Source: Rhizobium freirei PRF 81
GTDB lineage: Bacteria; Pseudomonadota; Alphaproteobacteria; Rhizobiales; Rhizobiaceae
Direction of reading: 5' to 3'
Assembly: GCF_000359745.1 (NCBI RefSeq)
Contig: NZ_AQHN01000011.1
Coordinates: 228,390-292,389, forward strand
Length of the DNA stretch: 64,000 bases
The stretch's first letter is position 1, and the number at the start of each line of letters is the position of its first letter. A program made the position numbers and the translations under genes. Of this stretch, positions 26,121 to 35,577 are shown piece after piece. The notes beneath the pieces were generated by a model. The model was not told the origin of the DNA. It made no database searches and saw only the letters and a list, made by a program, of their open reading frames with translations.

Positions 26121-27176
26121 ATGCGGCTTTTCACCTGCGACCATTGCGGTCAGCCTGTGCATTTCGACAATAGGCAATGTATCCGCTGCGGTCATCAGCT
26201 CGGCTTCGTTCCGGATCGCCTGGCGATCTTTGCATTGGAAGCCGATGACGGTTCGACATGGCATCTCGTCTCCGAACCGGAGCAGCACGCCCGTTTCTGC
26301 GCCAATGCGGAGCTCGACATCTGCAACTGGCTGATCGATGCGGGCGATCCGCAGCCCTATTGCACCGCCTGTCGTCACAATCGCCTCGTGCCGAACACCG
26401 ACACGGAGCAGGGCATAGATCGCTGGCGACGCATCGGGCAGGCGCAGCGTCATTTATTCTATTCCCTTCTGCGCTGGAATCTGCCGCCTCCCGATCGGAT
26501 GGAGGATCCCCAAGGCGGGCTGGTGTTTGATTTCCTGGAGGATGAGGTACAGGGCAACACGGTCGTCCCGGCCATGACCGGCCACGAGGAAGGGCTGATC
26601 GCCATTCGTGCCGCCGAGGCTGACGATGTGACGCGCGAACAGGCGCGCACCTCGATGAACGAGCCTTACCGCACATTGCTCGGTCACTTCCGCCACGAGA
26701 CCGGGCATTTCATCTGGAACAAGCTGGTCCGCGACCGCGGCCAGTTCGATGCCTTTCGTTCCGTCTTCGGCGACGAGCGTGCCGATTATGGCCTGGCGCT
26801 TCAAGCACATTATGATAACGGCCCGCCTGCGAACTGGCAGGAAAGCTTCATCAGCGCCTATGCAAGCTCCCATCCCTGGGAGGACTTTGCCGAATGCTTC
26901 GCGCATTATCTGCATATCGTCGACACGCTGGAAACGGCGCGTTCCTTCGGTCTGGCGATCGATCCCTATCGCTATCACGACATGGCCGTAGAAGTGGATT
27001 TCGATCCATATAAAGCCGAAAGCGCCGAACAGCTCGTCAAAGCCTGGATCCCGTTGAGCGTGGCGATCAATTCTATCCAGCGCAGCATGGGGCAATCGGA
27101 TTCTTACCCCTTTATCCTCTCGCCGCCGGTGGTCGGAAAGCTCGACCATATCCGCGAGCTGATTGAAACCGCATGA
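26121..27176 (+). CDS. Zinc-ribbon putative zinc metallopeptidase
   Basis: A 351-residue protein. An N-terminal zinc ribbon (CDHCG...CIRCG, residues 6-23) is followed by a second Cys pair (CTAC at 81-84). The peptidase motif HETGH is at 192-196 in GHFRHETGHFIWNKL. A downstream Glu/His-rich helix in HPWEDFAECFAHYLHIVDT could supply the third ligand. This matches a family annotated as putative zinc-binding peptidases; no substrate is known. GAGGAGAGC precedes the ATG at 26121. Confidence 0.82.
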   Translation: MRLFTCDHCGQPVHFDNRQCIRCGHQLGFVPDRLAIFALEADDGSTWHLVSEPEQHARFCANAELDICNWLIDAGDPQPYCTACRHNRLVPNTDTEQGIDRWRRIGQAQRHLFYSLLRWNLPPPDRMEDPQGGLVFDFLEDEVQGNTVVPAMTGHEEGLIAIRAAEADDVTREQARTSMNEPYRTLLGHFRHETGHFIWNKLVRDRGQFDAFRSVFGDERADYGLALQAHYDNGPPANWQESFISAYASSHPWEDFAECFAHYLHIVDTLETARSFGLAIDPYRYHDMAVEVDFDPYKAESAEQLVKAWIPLSVAINSIQRSMGQSDSYPFILSPPVVGKLDHIRELIETA

Positions 27177-27206
27177 TGTCCCGTCGCCTCAGGCGAGGAC
27201 TGTCAT

Positions 27207-30119
27207 CTAAGCGCGCCTCGTCAGCGGAAAGCGTTCCTTGAGCAGCCTGATCACCGAATCCGACCCCATCGGCGGGCCGAAGATGAAGCTCTGGCCGTAG
27301 GTGCAGCCGATCTTGGCAAGCTCAAGCGCGTCCTCTTCGGATTCGATGCCTTCGGCAACGACCCGCATGTTGAGTTCGCGCGCCATGGAAATGACCGAGC
27401 GCAGCAGCACCGCCTTCTTGTCGCTGTCGTCGCGGACCATCGCCTTGTCGAGCTTGATGGTGTCGAAGGGGAAACGGGTGAGATAGGCCAGCGAGGAATA
27501 GCCGGTGCCGAAATCGTCGAGCGCCAGGCCGATGCCGGCGTCGCGCAGCTTGTCAAGCACGAGCCGCGCTTGTTCCGGATTCTCCATCACCTGCGATTCC
27601 GTCAGCTCCAGCTTGATCCGGTGCGGATCGCAATGGGTCTTGGCGAGCAGGGCGCGGATATCGTCGTAAAGCTCGTTGTTGAGCAGCTGGACGCTGGAAA
27701 GGTTGATGGAGACGAACAGCGGCAGGTCGCCGGTCTGTCGCTGCCATGCCTTCAGATCGTTGGTTGCCTGCTCCAAGGCGAACATGCCGAGCGGGCCAAT
27801 GATGTCGGAAGCTTCGGCGATCGGGATGAATTCCGACGGCGGAATATTGCCGCGCTTCGGATGCTCCCAGCGCATCAGCGCCTCGAAGCCCGCGACCTCA
27901 GCATCTTCCAGCCGGACGATCGGCTGATAGACGAGCGAAAGTTCCTTGCGCTCGACGGCGCGGCGCAGGTCTGTTTCGAGCTGCAGCCGATCGGTGCCGA
28001 AGCTGCGGAAGGCCGGCTGGAACGGCTCGACGCGATTTCCGCCGGCGCGCTTGGCGCGGTACATGGCAAGTTCAGCGTCGCTTAGCATACCGGCTGCATT
28101 TTCCTGCTGGTCGACCCATGATGTCAGGCCGACCGATGCGGTCAGGATGATTTCGCGATTGGCAAAATTAATCGGCACCATGATCGCCTTGCTGATCGCA
28201 TCGGCAAAGTCGGCGACCTTGGCCGGATCGCGTTCGGACACAAGGATGAGACCGAACTGGTCGCCCGAAAGGCGTGCCAGCGTATCCTGGGGTTTCATCA
28301 GCCGGCGAAGGCGTCTGGTCAGCGCAATCAGGATATTGTCGCCTGCTGCAACCCCGAGCGTGTCGTTGACAAGCTTGTAGCGGTCGATGTCGATGACCAT
28401 GACTGTCGGCCGCAACTGATTTCCATCGGATGCGAGCGTCAGAACGGACTGCAGGCGGTCGAGGAAGACCTGGCGGTTCGGCAGTCCGGTCAAATTGTCG
28501 TGGACTGCATCATGCAACAGCCGTTCAACCGAATTCTTCTGCTCGGTGATATCGACGATGGTGCCGACGCAGCGGATGATCTCGCCGTTCGACCCAAGCA
28601 CCGGTCGGGCGCGGATCGACAGCCAGTGGAAGTGCCCATCCTCCGCGCGAATGCGGAATTCGTGGTTCAGCCGGCCGCGCCGATGCTCCAAAAGCACATC
28701 GAGCGTAGCGCGGAAACGATCGCGGTCGTCGGGGTGCAGCCGCGGCAGCCAGTTGCGCGCCGCGCCATGCATGGTGCCGGGCGAAAGGCCGAGCTTCATC
28801 GAGATATCGGGCGTCGTCACGACGCGGTCGCGCGCCACGTCCCAGTCCCAGACGGTGTCGCCGGAGCCGGTGAGCGCCAGGGATTGCCGCTCCAGATCCG
28901 AGAACAGGCCTTGCTGGAAGGCGCCGCCGGCAAAGGCATGCTGCATGACGGTGAAACCGATCAAGAGTACGATCAGCACGAGGCCGCCGCCGAGTGCCGG
29001 CTGGATAATGTCGTTGTCGAGTTTGCCCATGACCGTCATCCAGGCCCCGAACAGCCAGACGAGGATCAACGCCCAGGCGGGCACGAGCAGGATGGCGCGG
29101 TCATAACGGCTGAAGCCGAGATAGATGATGAGCAGCAGGCCAGCCGTTGCCGTCAGCGCCAGCGATAGCCGCGCGATACCGGCCGCAATCGACGGATCGT
29201 AGATCGCCACGCCGAAGAGCAGGGCAAGACCGAGGACCCAGGCGAGCGTCACATAGCCGAGATGGGCATGCCAGCGATTGAGATTGAGATAGGTGAACAG
29301 GAAGATCACAAGGCTCGACGCGAGCGCCACCTCCGCACAGGCGCGCCATATTCGCTGATCGCTGGACGTTATGCTGATAAGCTTGCCGAGGAAGCCGAAG
29401 TCCACGCAGATATAGCCAAGCACCGCCCAGGCAAGTGCCGCCGTCGCCGGCAGCATCGAGGTCCCCTTGACCACGAAAAGGATGGTCAGGAACACCGCCA
29501 GCAGGCCGGCGATGCCGAGCACGATGCCGCGATAGAGCGTGAAGGCGTTGACCGTGTCTTTGTAAGCATTCGGTTCCCAGAGATAGAGCTGCGGCAGGTT
29601 CGGGGACGAAAGTTCGGCAACGAAGGTGACGACGGCGCCGGGGTTCAGCGTGATGCGGAAAACGTCCGCCTCGTCGCTTGGCTGTCGGTCGAGCGCAAAG
29701 CCTTCGCTCGGCGTGATCGCGACGATGCGCTGCGAACCAAGATCGGGCCAGAACACCTTGGAATTCACCAGGCGGAAATGCGGGGCGACGATGACGCGCT
29801 CGAGCTGCTCTTCGGAAACGTTGGCCAGCGCAAAAACCGCCCAGTCGCCCTGGTGGTTCGCTGAAGACGATCGGACCTCGATGCGTCGGCGAATGCCGTC
29901 GGCGCCGGCAGCGGTCGAAACCTGGAACGCTTCACCTTGGTTCGTGTAGATTTCCGTCGTCGCCGTCAGATCTAGAGCGGTATCGTCGCGCGAAATCTTC
30001 ACGGGCTCGGCTGCGTGCGCGATTCCGGCAATCAGCAACAGCATGGTGGCAGCAAGCGCTGCGATCAGCGCGCGTAGCTGCCCGGCCATGAGCCTCGTCT
30101 GCATGAATCCGGCGATCAT
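27207..30119 (-). CDS. Membrane-bound PAS-GGDEF-EAL cyclic-di-GMP protein
   Basis: A 970-residue signalling protein. A signal peptide or first helix (about 15-37) precedes a 150-residue periplasmic domain, then about eight helices (195-400), a PAS domain (410-530), GGDEF (540-695) and EAL (710-960). The EAL site looks intact (GFEALMRWEHP at 744-754, LELTES, DDFGTGYSS, AEGIE). The GGDEF signature is SGDQF at 618-622, so cyclase activity is doubtful. It probably degrades cyclic di-GMP in response to an extracytoplasmic cue. Its ATG overlaps the stop codon of the acetyltransferase gene. Confidence 0.9.
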   Translation of the reverse strand: MIAGFMQTRLMAGQLRALIAALAATMLLLIAGIAHAAEPVKISRDDTALDLTATTEIYTNQGEAFQVSTAAGADGIRRRIEVRSSSANHQGDWAVFALANVSEEQLERVIVAPHFRLVNSKVFWPDLGSQRIVAITPSEGFALDRQPSDEADVFRITLNPGAVVTFVAELSSPNLPQLYLWEPNAYKDTVNAFTLYRGIVLGIAGLLAVFLTILFVVKGTSMLPATAALAWAVLGYICVDFGFLGKLISITSSDQRIWRACAEVALASSLVIFLFTYLNLNRWHAHLGYVTLAWVLGLALLFGVAIYDPSIAAGIARLSLALTATAGLLLIIYLGFSRYDRAILLVPAWALILVWLFGAWMTVMGKLDNDIIQPALGGGLVLIVLLIGFTVMQHAFAGGAFQQGLFSDLERQSLALTGSGDTVWDWDVARDRVVTTPDISMKLGLSPGTMHGAARNWLPRLHPDDRDRFRATLDVLLEHRRGRLNHEFRIRAEDGHFHWLSIRARPVLGSNGEIIRCVGTIVDITEQKNSVERLLHDAVHDNLTGLPNRQVFLDRLQSVLTLASDGNQLRPTVMVIDIDRYKLVNDTLGVAAGDNILIALTRRLRRLMKPQDTLARLSGDQFGLILVSERDPAKVADFADAISKAIMVPINFANREIILTASVGLTSWVDQQENAAGMLSDAELAMYRAKRAGGNRVEPFQPAFRSFGTDRLQLETDLRRAVERKELSLVYQPIVRLEDAEVAGFEALMRWEHPKRGNIPPSEFIPIAEASDIIGPLGMFALEQATNDLKAWQRQTGDLPLFVSINLSSVQLLNNELYDDIRALLAKTHCDPHRIKLELTESQVMENPEQARLVLDKLRDAGIGLALDDFGTGYSSLAYLTRFPFDTIKLDKAMVRDDSDKKAVLLRSVISMARELNMRVVAEGIESEEDALELAKIGCTYGQSFIFGPPMGSDSVIRLLKERFPLTRRA

Positions 30120-30730
30120 CGCTGGTCGTTGCTTTGATTCGGGCCGGCGTCGGCTGCCAGCCTTGAAAACATCACATGGTCGCGCCACTGACCGTTGATT
30201 TTAAGATAACCGCGCAAATGACCTTCCCGCTGGAAACCGGCTTTTTCCAAAAGCCGCATGCTACGCTCGTTATCCGGAATACAGGCTGCTTCAATACGGT
30301 GCAACTCAAGTCCGGAAAAGATATAGGGTATAACCAACTGAAGTGCGGCGAACATGTGGCCCTGACCGGAATAGCGCTCGCCCATCCAATATCCGATCAT
30401 GCAGCTCTGTGCAGCACCGCGGCGAATATAGCCGATCGTGATGCCGCCAACCAGCGTCATGTTTTCCCTCAGAAATATGAAGAGCGGTATGGCTTGGCCG
30501 GAATTATATTCCTGCTTGCCCCTGATGATACGCGCCCGGTAGGCGCCCTCCGTCAGCTCGTCATGCCGCCATGTCGGCTCCCAGGGTTCCAGAAAGCGCC
30601 GGCTTTCGGCCCTCAGCCTGTGCCACTGGTTGAAATCGGAATAGCGCGGCAGTCGCAGCAAATATGTGTCGTCTTCGAGTTCAACCGCGTCCGGATGACG
30701 TGAGAGAAACCGAAAGACAGATTTTTGCAT
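30116..30730 (-). CDS. GNAT acetyltransferase, RimJ-like
   Basis: A 204-residue acetyltransferase resembling RimJ/RimL, which N-terminally acetylate ribosomal proteins. Supporting segments are RLPRYSDFNQWHRLRAESRRFLEPWEP at the N-terminus, the acetyl-CoA loop region YWMGERYSGQGHMFAALQL, and HRIEAACIPDNERSMRLLEKAGFQREG. It lies between the M16 peptidase gene and the c-di-GMP gene and is coupled to the latter. ATG at 30763 would add 11 residues and cannot be excluded. The true substrate is unknown. Confidence 0.85.
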   Translation of the reverse strand: MQKSVFRFLSRHPDAVELEDDTYLLRLPRYSDFNQWHRLRAESRRFLEPWEPTWRHDELTEGAYRARIIRGKQEYNSGQAIPLFIFLRENMTLVGGITIGYIRRGAAQSCMIGYWMGERYSGQGHMFAALQLVIPYIFSGLELHRIEAACIPDNERSMRLLEKAGFQREGHLRGYLKINGQWRDHVMFSRLAADAGPNQSNDQR

Positions 30731-30780
30731 GCCGCCAAGCACTCCCCCGAGAATTGAACCCATTGGCTTGCGGCGTGCCC

Positions 30781-32079
30781 CTAGCCGCTCGCGCTTTTGG
30801 AGGCAGGCGCGGGTGACGACAGCGACGTGACGATGTCTTCCATCGGTGCAAGCTGTTCCAGCGGCCCGATCGCCGAAAGCGTCGGTACTGTATCGAAGAA
30901 CAGCCGGCCGGCAAGATCCGTCAGCCGGTCGATCGTGATGCCTTCCAGGCGCTCCAGCATCTCCTGGTTCGGGATGGGCCGACCATAAAGCATCATCTGC
31001 CGTGCGACCTGTCCGGCGCGGGCGGCCGGGCTTTCCTGGCCCATCAGCAGCTGCGCGCGGATCTGGGCGCGAGCGCGCTCGATTTCCTGCTGCTGGATGT
31101 CGTGGGACGATTTTCGCAGCTCGCTCACGATGACGGGCAGCAATTCCGGCAGGTTCTCGCCGCCGGTCGCCGCATGAATGCCGAAGATGCCGGTATCGGA
31201 GAAGCCCCAGTGGAAGGCATAGACCGAATAGCAAAGGCCGCGGAACTCGCGCACTTCCTGGAAGAGGCGCGAAGACATGCCGCCGCCGAGAATATTGGCG
31301 AGGATCTGCGAACAGTAAAAGTCGCGCGTGTGATAGGCACGGCCTTCGAAGCCGAGCAGGATCTGCGCATCCATCAGGTCGCGCGTCTCGCGGATATTGC
31401 CGCCGATATAGCGGGCAGGCTCGATAACGGGCGGTACGGACGGTTTCGTCGGCAGGCTGGCGAAACGCTCCTCGACCTGACGCACGAAGCTTTCGTGATC
31501 GACTGCGCCGGCTGCCACGACGAACATGCGGTCGGTCGTATAGTTGCGGTCGAGATAGTGGCGAATCTGTTCCGGCGAGAAGGAGACGACGGTCTCCGGC
31601 GTGCCGAGGATGGCGCGGCCGAGCGTCTGGCCGCGATAGGCGACCTCGGAAAACTTGTCGAAGACCACGTCGTCGGGCGTGTCGTTCGCAGCGTTGATTT
31701 CCTGTAGGATGACCTGCTTTTCGCGCGCCAGTTCTTCGTCTTCGAAAGCGGACTCGGTCAGGATATCGGCAAGAATATCGACGGCGAGCGGCACATGGTC
31801 CTTCAATACGCGGGCATAATAAGAGGTGGTTTCGGTCGAAGTGGCGGCGTTGACTTCGCCGCCGACATTCTCGATCTCCTCGGCGATCTGCCGGGCGCTG
31901 CGCCGCGCCGTGCCCTTGAACGCCATATGCTCGAGCAGATGGGCGATCCCGTGTTCTGCCTCGGTCTCGTTACGCGAACCCGACTTGATCCAAACGCCGA
32001 GTGCCACGCTTTCGAGGTGTGGCATCGATTGGGTCGCTACTGTCAGCCCGGACGCAAGCCGGGTGCACTCCACTGTCAT
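30781..32079 (-). CDS. M16 family zinc peptidase (processing-peptidase-like)
   Basis: A 432-residue pitrilysin/MPP-type metallopeptidase. The inverted zinc motif HLLEH is at 47-51, preceded by the expected NETEAEHGIAH. The distal Glu is in NVGGEVNAATSTETTSYYARV. The C-terminal homologous half is present, with YSVYAFHWGFSDTGIFGIHAAT. Bacterial members such as RPP resemble the beta subunit of the mitochondrial processing peptidase. It follows thrC by 20 bases, which is a common rhizobial arrangement. Confidence 0.93.
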   Translation of the reverse strand: MTVECTRLASGLTVATQSMPHLESVALGVWIKSGSRNETEAEHGIAHLLEHMAFKGTARRSARQIAEEIENVGGEVNAATSTETTSYYARVLKDHVPLAVDILADILTESAFEDEELAREKQVILQEINAANDTPDDVVFDKFSEVAYRGQTLGRAILGTPETVVSFSPEQIRHYLDRNYTTDRMFVVAAGAVDHESFVRQVEERFASLPTKPSVPPVIEPARYIGGNIRETRDLMDAQILLGFEGRAYHTRDFYCSQILANILGGGMSSRLFQEVREFRGLCYSVYAFHWGFSDTGIFGIHAATGGENLPELLPVIVSELRKSSHDIQQQEIERARAQIRAQLLMGQESPAARAGQVARQMMLYGRPIPNQEMLERLEGITIDRLTDLAGRLFFDTVPTLSAIGPLEQLAPMEDIVTSLSSPAPASKSASG

Positions 32080-32099
32080 CGCCTGTCTTTCCGCGTCTG

Positions 32100-33497
32100 T
32101 TATTCGCCGGCCCGGGCGCGCTTGCCGATAAAGTCTTCAACGGCCTTAAGCTCCGGATCGAGAATGTCGAAACGCTCCTCCCTGGTCATCAAGCCAGCAA
32201 GCCACGTCGGAAGCGCCGGGTCAATACCGGATGCGGATTTTACTGCGGCAGGGAATTTTGCGGGATGCGCGGTGGCGAGCGTCACCATCGGGCTCGTCGC
32301 GCGCTCGTTCTTCTCGGCGACGAAGGCGCCGATCGCCGTATGCGGATCGAGCAGATAGCCCGTATCTGCAAGCGTCTTGCGAATGGTCTCGGCCACCTGC
32401 TTCTCGCTGGCGCGGCCAGCGCGGAAGTCCTTCTTGATGAACTTCTGAGCCTCTTCGCTAATCGAAAAGCCGTTCGACTGCTTCAGGCTCTCCATGGCGG
32501 CGCGCACCTTGGAGGCATCGCGGCCGTTGGCTTCGAAGAGCAGCCGTTCGAAGTTCGAGGAGATCTGGATATCCATCGACGGCGAAGTGGTGGCCTTCAC
32601 TTCGCGCATTTCGTAGCGGCCGGTCTTCAGCAAGCGCGCAAGGATATCGTTCTCGTTGGTGGCGATGACCAGACGCTCGATCGGCAGGCCCATGCGCTTG
32701 GCGACGTAGCCGGCGAAAATATCGCCGAAATTGCCCGTCGGCACCGTGAACGAGATCTTCCGGTCCGGGCCGCCGAGCGCGACGGCTGTGGTGAAGTAGT
32801 AGACCACCTGCGCCATGATTCGCGCCCAGTTGATCGAATTGACGCCGGACAGCCTGACCTTGTCGCGGAAGGCGGCATCGTTGAACATGGCTTTGACGAG
32901 GTTCTGGCAATCGTCGAAATTGCCCTTGACCGCCAGTGCATGAACGTTCGCCGCCGTCGACGTGGTCATCTGGCGCTGCTGGACCGGCGAGACCTTGCCA
33001 TGCGGGAAAAGGATGAAGATGTCGGTGCGTTCGCGGCCGGCAAAGGCGTCGATCGCCGCACCGCCGGTATCGCCCGACGTGGCGCCGACAATGGTTGCCC
33101 GTTGTCCGCGCTTTTCCAGCGCATAGTCCATCAGCCGCGCAAGCAGCTGCATGGCAACGTCCTTGAAGGCGAGCGTCGTGCCGTGGAAGAGCTCCATGAC
33201 GAAGCTGTTCGGTCCGGTCTGGACAAGCGGCGCCACGGCTGGATGACGGAAGGTGGCGTAGGCGTCGTCGATCATGCCGCGGAAGACATCCGCCGGGATC
33301 TCGCCATTGGTAAAGGGCGACAGGACGGCGAAAGCGACCTCCTGGTAGCTCTTGCCGCGAAAGGCACGGATTTCCTTTTTCGTCAGCGTCGGCCATTCAC
33401 GAGGAACATAGAGCCCGCCATCGCGAGCAAGACCGGCCAGGAGGGCGTCGCAGAAGCCAAGGGCAGGGGCTTCTCCCCGCGTTGAAATGTAGTCCAC
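32100..33497 (-). CDS. thrC: Threonine synthase
   Basis: ThrC converts O-phosphohomoserine to threonine with pyridoxal phosphate. The 465-residue length and the N-terminus MDYISTRGEAPALGFCDALL fit the longer class of bacterial threonine synthases. The PLP lysine is Lys112 in HGTTLAFKDVAMQ, and GATSGDTGGAAIDAF binds the cofactor phosphate. It heads a run of four reverse-strand genes (thrC, M16 peptidase, acetyltransferase, c-di-GMP protein). thrB lies 16 kb away. Confidence 0.96.
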   Translation of the reverse strand: MDYISTRGEAPALGFCDALLAGLARDGGLYVPREWPTLTKKEIRAFRGKSYQEVAFAVLSPFTNGEIPADVFRGMIDDAYATFRHPAVAPLVQTGPNSFVMELFHGTTLAFKDVAMQLLARLMDYALEKRGQRATIVGATSGDTGGAAIDAFAGRERTDIFILFPHGKVSPVQQRQMTTSTAANVHALAVKGNFDDCQNLVKAMFNDAAFRDKVRLSGVNSINWARIMAQVVYYFTTAVALGGPDRKISFTVPTGNFGDIFAGYVAKRMGLPIERLVIATNENDILARLLKTGRYEMREVKATTSPSMDIQISSNFERLLFEANGRDASKVRAAMESLKQSNGFSISEEAQKFIKKDFRAGRASEKQVAETIRKTLADTGYLLDPHTAIGAFVAEKNERATSPMVTLATAHPAKFPAAVKSASGIDPALPTWLAGLMTREERFDILDPELKAVEDFIGKRARAGE

Positions 33498-33810
33498 GGT
33501 TTAGAATTCCTTTGGTCGCAAAATTGCCTGAGTGATCGATTGAGAGGGTAGATGAACGAAGCGACGGTGGCCTGTCTTTTTGCGTCGGATCAGCCGCGTG
33601 GTTTTCGCGTTTGCGCAAGGCGCGTGGGATCGGCGCCAAGTGGCGGCTGTTTCTGGCAATCTGTCGATCTCGAAAAGTGAGCCAAAACGGTGTCTACCCA
33701 ATCGATTTTTCGCTGCGTCGCTGGTATAGACCATCGCCAAGTGTCATAAAAGGCCCGTTTGACAGGCTGCAGGCCGATAATGTGAAATATATGGAGAGGG
33801 TGGAATAATA
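33498..33810. other. Divergent intergenic region between thrC and a lipoprotein gene
   Basis: A 313-base gap holding the start regions of thrC (minus) and the lipoprotein gene (plus). I see no gene, RNA or riboswitch here. The segment GGAGAGGGTGG just before 33811 is the lipoprotein ribosome binding site. Confidence 0.5.
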
Positions 33811-34431
33811 GTGTTTGGCAAGGTTTCGCGTCGTCTTTTCTCCGTTTCGCTTCTGGCATTGCTGACGGGTTGCAGCACTCTGGGTATCGGCGGCAACAAT
33901 GACAAGCAGCCGGCAACGGATGTAACCGTTGCGCCGCAAGCCGGCGCTCCGAGCGCCACGCCGACGGGTGGTCAGGCCTATGTCGCCGGCAAATGCCCCC
34001 AGGCGACCATCCTCGACGAGAACTCGGTCTATCGCACCTACGCCAAGGGCGCCAAGGACGATCCGAAGCAACTGACCTACCAGGCCTCCTTGGCAGAGGC
34101 GACCCGCCAGTGCACGAGCGATGGCACCAGCCTCGGCATTCATGTCGTAGCGCAGGGGCGTCTGGTTGCCGGTCCGATGGGCAGTTCTGGCAAGGTGACC
34201 CTGCCGATCCACGTCGCCGTCATGGACAACGACAACGCCCTTTACAGCAAGACCTTCAACTATGTCGCCGAGATCCCGCCGGGCGAGACCACCGCGCAGT
34301 TCCTCTTTAGCGACGACGATATCCAGGTTGCCGGCGGCTCCGGTGGCTTTACGATCGTGCAGATCGGCTTCGACCAGGGACCGCAGAAGCCTGTGAAGGG
34401 CGCAAAACCGGTACGCAAGAAGCGCCACTAA
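33811..34431 (+). CDS. Putative outer membrane lipoprotein
   Basis: A 206-residue protein with a lipoprotein signal: basic start (KVSRR), hydrophobic core and LLTGC with Cys21. The mature protein has a Pro/Ala/Thr-rich linker, then a beta-rich domain (LPIHVAVMDNDNALYSKTFNYVAEIP). The C-terminus is Lys/Arg-rich. I do not recognise a named function. Only a GTG start is available, with GGAGAGGGTGG upstream. A strong terminator follows. Confidence 0.75.
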   Translation: MFGKVSRRLFSVSLLALLTGCSTLGIGGNNDKQPATDVTVAPQAGAPSATPTGGQAYVAGKCPQATILDENSVYRTYAKGAKDDPKQLTYQASLAEATRQCTSDGTSLGIHVVAQGRLVAGPMGSSGKVTLPIHVAVMDNDNALYSKTFNYVAEIPPGETTAQFLFSDDDIQVAGGSGGFTIVQIGFDQGPQKPVKGAKPVRKKRH

Positions 34432-34485
34432 AATATTCGATCGTGGCCGCTGCGCAGAGGCGCTCGGCCGCGAAAAGTTGAAAAG

Positions 34486-34521
34486 AAAAGGCCCCGCCGA
34501 TCAGCGGGGCCTTTTCTTTTA
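34486..34521. terminator. Rho-independent terminator between convergent genes
   Basis: AAAAGGCCCCGC pairs with GCGGGGCCTTTT over a 6-base loop and is followed by CTTTT. A-rich and T-rich flanks suggest it serves both the lipoprotein gene and the convergent HAD gene. Confidence 0.88.
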
Positions 34522-34541
34522 GGCCGTTGAGGCAATCGGTC

Positions 34542-35234
34542 TTAGAGGACGCCTTCCCATTCGGCGAGCGCCATGACGACGCCCGGCAGGTCTGTCATGC
34601 GGCTGATCACGGTTTCGGCGCCGGCATCGGTTAGACGGTCGGCGTGAGAAGGATAGGTGTGCGATGCGCCGGTGAAGCCGATGACGCGCATGCCGGCGGC
34701 ACGCGCCGCCTGGACGCCGTGAATCGAATCCTCGACGACGATCGTATTGGCCGGGCTGACGTTCATCTGCTTGGCACCGTGCAGGAAGATGTCCGGCTTG
34801 GGCTTCACCCGGTCGGCGCCGAGGTCTTTGGCGGAGTAGATATGCGGCGCAAACAGGTTGATGTAGCCGACCTTCGTCAGCATCATGTCGAGGCGGGCGG
34901 AGCTGGAATTCGAGCAGATGCAGCGCGGCATCGGCAGTCGCGAAAGCGCACCCGGCACGCCGGGGATCGCCTGAACATCCTTGGCGAGCTTCAGATCGAG
35001 CAGGGCCTCTGATTTGTCGAGCAACGAAGCCGAGAGCGGGATGCTGGCCTCACGCTCGACTTCGAACAGGATGTTGCGCCATGTCATGCCGGCGAAGCGC
35101 TCGCCCATTTCCTCGGTGCTGATCGGGTAGCCCGCATCGGTCAGCAACTTCGACTCGACCTCTGCTGCGATGATTTCCGAATCGACCAGAACGCCGTCAC
35201 AGTCGAAGATGATGAGATCGAAGCCATTGCTCAT
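34542..35234 (-). CDS. HAD-superfamily hydrolase (phosphatase/phosphoglucomutase-like)
   Basis: A 230-residue haloacid dehalogenase-like protein. Motif I, with both Asp residues, is IIFDCDGVLVDSE near residues 7-19; motif II Ser/Thr is ICSNSSS; motif III Lys is in KPKPDIFLHGAKQM; motif IV is VVEDSIHGVQAARAAGMRVIGF. This combination is typical of the beta-phosphoglucomutase/phosphoglycolate phosphatase group. The substrate is unknown. ATG at 35234 places motif I near the N-terminus. Confidence 0.9.
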   Translation of the reverse strand: MSNGFDLIIFDCDGVLVDSEIIAAEVESKLLTDAGYPISTEEMGERFAGMTWRNILFEVEREASIPLSASLLDKSEALLDLKLAKDVQAIPGVPGALSRLPMPRCICSNSSSARLDMMLTKVGYINLFAPHIYSAKDLGADRVKPKPDIFLHGAKQMNVSPANTIVVEDSIHGVQAARAAGMRVIGFTGASHTYPSHADRLTDAGAETVISRMTDLPGVVMALAEWEGVL

Positions 35235-35577
35235 GAAAATTGCTGCCCTTGATGTGGCTGGGTTCGGCACGCTCCAGGAAAACCACTGGTATTTCGGGAC
35301 ATGCTCTGAAAAACGACCGTCGGCCTTTACACGATACGCCGACAAAGCTCAACCAGTTGGCGGGCATGGCTGGACTGCAATTAGCGAAAAGGTCGAAACG
35401 CCTGACAGACGTGATGTCGGTTGCGTCGTCTCTCTCGATTTCGAGGAGGTATGTGCGGTCGCCGAAATGCGGGCCGCACGCGAAGATCTCGCGTTGACGT
35501 GCTCGACTTATCCGTCCGTATTTCGGAAAAACAATGAGATAGAGCGGCTCATGGCTTCAGTGTGGGGTGAGGGCGCC

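Noticed and set aside
32001..33485. A 494-codon open frame antisense to thrC
   Set aside because: Shadow of threonine synthase with no domain and no ribosome binding site.
33498..33810. Riboswitch or T-box-like leader upstream of thrC
   Set aside because: No conserved structure, terminator/antiterminator pair or leader peptide rich in Thr/Ile codons is visible.
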